From the NCBI GenBank assembly GCA_027318915.1, contig DAHVOH010000002.1, positions 1-64,000 on the forward strand: 64,000 nt of DNA, written 5' to 3'. The position numbers were made by a program, and so were the translations under genes. Shown here one piece after another: positions 62,485 through 64,000 of the stretch. The notes under the pieces are model-generated. The model had not been told where the DNA came from and did no database searches. It saw only the letters and a program-made list of their open reading frames with translations. This DNA comes from Clostridiales bacterium (GTDB lineage: Bacteria; Bacillota_E; Sulfobacillia; Sulfobacillales; JAIMBI01). Numbering within the stretch: position 1 is the stretch's first letter; each line of letters begins with the position of its first letter.

Positions 62485-63254
62485 CAGCTCTGCTGACGGC
62501 CGAGTGGCGGCGCATGGTGGCGGAGATGGTGCGATACCCCGTGGACACCATTTCCGCCATGGCCACCATGTTCCTCATTTTTGCCGGGTTGTTCTACGGA
62601 GCGCGGTACATCACCAATTCCCCCATCGGCAGCGGTCGGCTGGCCACGGTGGTCCTGGGGTACGGTGTCTGGATGCTGATGATGACGGCGACCAGCGACA
62701 TGGGCTGGTCCATTCAGAACGAGGCCCAGAACGGGACTCTGGAACAGGTGATGCTGGCGCCGTGGGCGTCGGTGTGGATTTTTCTGGTGCGGGCGGTCAT
62801 GGCCATCGCCGGTTTTCTGGTGCCGTCCGCGCTGGTCATCGCCGGTCTCATTCTGTTGACGCACGTCCAGTTTGCCTGGTCGCCGCTGGCCTTGCTGCCG
62901 GTGTTGATGGTGGTGGTGACGGCCTGGGGTCTGGGATTGGTGGTGGCGGCCGTGGCACTGGTCCTCAAGCGCGTGGGCCAGATCCTGCAGATTGTGCAGT
63001 TTCTCCTGCTGTTTGTCATTTTGGCCCCCATCACCACCTTGGCGGGTTGGTTTTGGCACGGGGTCGCGATGGTGGTCCCGTTCACGGCCGAGGTGGCGCT
63101 GCTGCGTCAGATTTTGAACGGAGGAAGTCATCCGCTGTCCTGGGTATGGATTGAGGCGCTGGTCAATATGGTCCTCGTCTTTGCGGCCGGGGGCATCCTG
63201 TTCCAGGGTGCGGATCGGCTGGCCCGGGCCCGCGGGATTCTGGGCCACTATTAG
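62481..63254 (+). CDS. ABC-2 exporter permease
   Basis: 257 aa with six hydrophobic segments of the ABC-2 fold. The stretch SIQNEAQNGTLEQVMLAPW is the amphipathic element typical of daunorubicin-type permeases. It pairs with the ATPase encoded just upstream; the substrate is unknown. Confidence 0.9.
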   Translation: MTALLTAEWRRMVAEMVRYPVDTISAMATMFLIFAGLFYGARYITNSPIGSGRLATVVLGYGVWMLMMTATSDMGWSIQNEAQNGTLEQVMLAPWASVWIFLVRAVMAIAGFLVPSALVIAGLILLTHVQFAWSPLALLPVLMVVVTAWGLGLVVAAVALVLKRVGQILQIVQFLLLFVILAPITTLAGWFWHGVAMVVPFTAEVALLRQILNGGSHPLSWVWIEALVNMVLVFAAGGILFQGADRLARARGILGHY

Positions 63255-63388
63255 ACGTCGGCGACCCACCCGGCGGGGACTGGCGAATGAGGGTGCCGAA
63301 AGGCGGGACGGGCCGGGACCGGCGCGGTCGACGGGTCGGTGCGGGGCTCCACCGGGTGTGGGTTCGTCACGGGAGAAAGGAGCGGGAC

Positions 63389-63772
63389 ATGCGGATGCGG
63401 CAGCAAGGGCGATACGGGCATCGGCCGGGCCGTCTGGACGTCATCCGTCTGGTGGTCGCGAGCCTCCTGGTGGTGTGGGGCGTGTCTCTGGCGCTGTCCG
63501 GCTTGGGGTTGACTCACTCGGCGTTCGGCGACGTGTTCAACGTGTACTGGCCGGTGCCCTTTGCCCTGTTCGGCTTGGCGGGCCTCTTCTTCGGGCGGAC
63601 ATGGGGCCGTGGGCCGGGCTTCTATGGCCTGCTGCTGGCCGGGGGTGCCGTGCTGACTCTGGTGAATGTACGGGTGCCGGGCCTGCATATGGGGAGTCTG
63701 GTCTGGGCCGCGGTCGTCATCGGTTTGGCTGTGGTGATGCTGGTCGGCGTCAGATGGTGGTGGTGGCTGTGA
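63389..63772 (+). CDS. Small membrane protein with a VYWPVxF motif, copy 1
   Basis: 127 aa with four hydrophobic segments. ALSGLGLTHSAFGDVFNVYW, then PVPFALFGLAGLFF resembles the membrane part of LiaF-like proteins. AAAGGAG lies upstream of ATG 63389. GTGA overlap with its paralogue. Confidence 0.8.
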   Translation: MRMRQQGRYGHRPGRLDVIRLVVASLLVVWGVSLALSGLGLTHSAFGDVFNVYWPVPFALFGLAGLFFGRTWGRGPGFYGLLLAGGAVLTLVNVRVPGLHMGSLVWAAVVIGLAVVMLVGVRWWWWL

Positions 63773-64000
63773 GGATTCGGTCCGGCGACGCGGAATTCCG
63801 TTGGCTGGCAGGCTTCGGTCTCTTGGCTTGGGGCGCGACGCTCGCAGTCTATGGATTGGGGCTGACGAAAGCGCCGGTCGGTCGCCTTATTGACGTGTAC
63901 TGGCCGGTGCTGTTCATGGGTTTGGGCGTGGGGGGCGTGATCCATCGACTGGTGCGGGGCCGTCGCGGCGCGTTCTTCTACCTCGTGGTGTTCTTGGTGG
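63769..64000 (+). CDS. Small membrane protein with a VYWPVxF motif, copy 2 (partial)
   Basis: 77 codons visible, cut by the right window edge. The GTG of the GTGA overlap starts it. VYGLGLTKAPVGRLIDVYWP, then VLFMGLGVGGVIH matches the same stretch of the preceding gene (GLGLT...VYWPVxF...G), so the two are tandem paralogues, perhaps forming a heteromer. Confidence 0.75.
   Translation, partial: MRIRSGDAEFRWLAGFGLLAWGATLAVYGLGLTKAPVGRLIDVYWPVLFMGLGVGGVIHRLVRGRRGAFFYLVVFLV

Overview
The window is a GC-rich bacterial chromosome segment. Operons are tightly packed (many ATGA/GTGA overlaps), Shine-Dalgarno sites are strong (GGAGG-type), and GTG/TTG starts are frequent. A CIRCE operator, a YpjD-type MazG protein, RlmH, a pyruvoyl arginine decarboxylase with SpeE/SpeB, and a GbsR-like regulator suggest a high-GC Gram-positive of the Bacillota, possibly a Sulfobacillus/Thermaerobacter-like lineage. 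That placement is inferred from gene content, not from a marker gene. No rRNA, tRNA, CRISPR array or intact transposase was seen.

Layout. 1-7.1 kb: half of an ABC exporter (cut by the window edge), an AlkZ/YcaQ-type DNA glycosylase, GNAT, rlmH, a MazG-like protein, an MFS carrier and a PIG-L deacetylase. 7.3-15.9 kb: one operon for a 2-oxoacid dehydrogenase complex: E3, two tandem E1-alpha genes, E1-beta, E2, then lipA, lipB and a PhzF protein. 15.9-20.6 kb: a disturbed segment between two 68-bp direct repeats, with a decayed YgjP-type metallopeptidase, an MFS gene that probably starts at ATA, and a probably leaderless serine hydrolase. 20.6-24.5 kb: ornithine-cyclodeaminase-like protein, D-2-hydroxyacid dehydrogenase, and a PaaA/PaaC-like diiron protein translationally coupled to a small CPGC protein. 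24.6-28.2 kb: a molybdate/tungstate-type ABC operon that ends in its own HTH plus ligand-binding regulator. 28.4-35.8 kb: DUF1992 protein, acyl-CoA ligase, class A PBP, a polyamine operon (pvlArgDC-speE-speB) and an HNH nuclease.

35.8-37.9 kb is almost gene-free, with one small PH-like orphan. 37.9-44.2 kb: a nitrilase and a nitrilase-amidohydrolase fusion whose two domains both look catalytically dead, divergent from hutU, which overlaps a soluble histidine kinase gene; then a membrane protein. 44.4-46.6 kb: Tat-exported phosphoesterase coupled to a cytochrome c, and a membrane J-domain protein. 46.9-54 kb: repair and redox genes (Mug-type glycosylase, Bcp, endonuclease III), patatin, an SDR lacking its catalytic Tyr/Lys, VOC, APH-like and ICMT-like proteins. 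54-60.6 kb: an MFS-acyltransferase fusion, a TrmB regulator with a four-Cys cluster divergent from a DUF2892 protein, CIRCE-controlled hsp20, a small Cys protein, a DtxR-family regulator and a membrane protein. 60.8-64 kb: a GbsR/MarR-like regulator divergent from an ABC-2 exporter and two tandem membrane paralogues, the second cut by the window edge.

The best candidates for undescribed biology are the double pseudoenzyme beside an active nitrilase and hutU, the Cys-cluster TrmB/DUF2892 pair, the diiron protein/CPGC pair, the duplicated E1-alpha, and the segment bounded by the 68-bp repeats.
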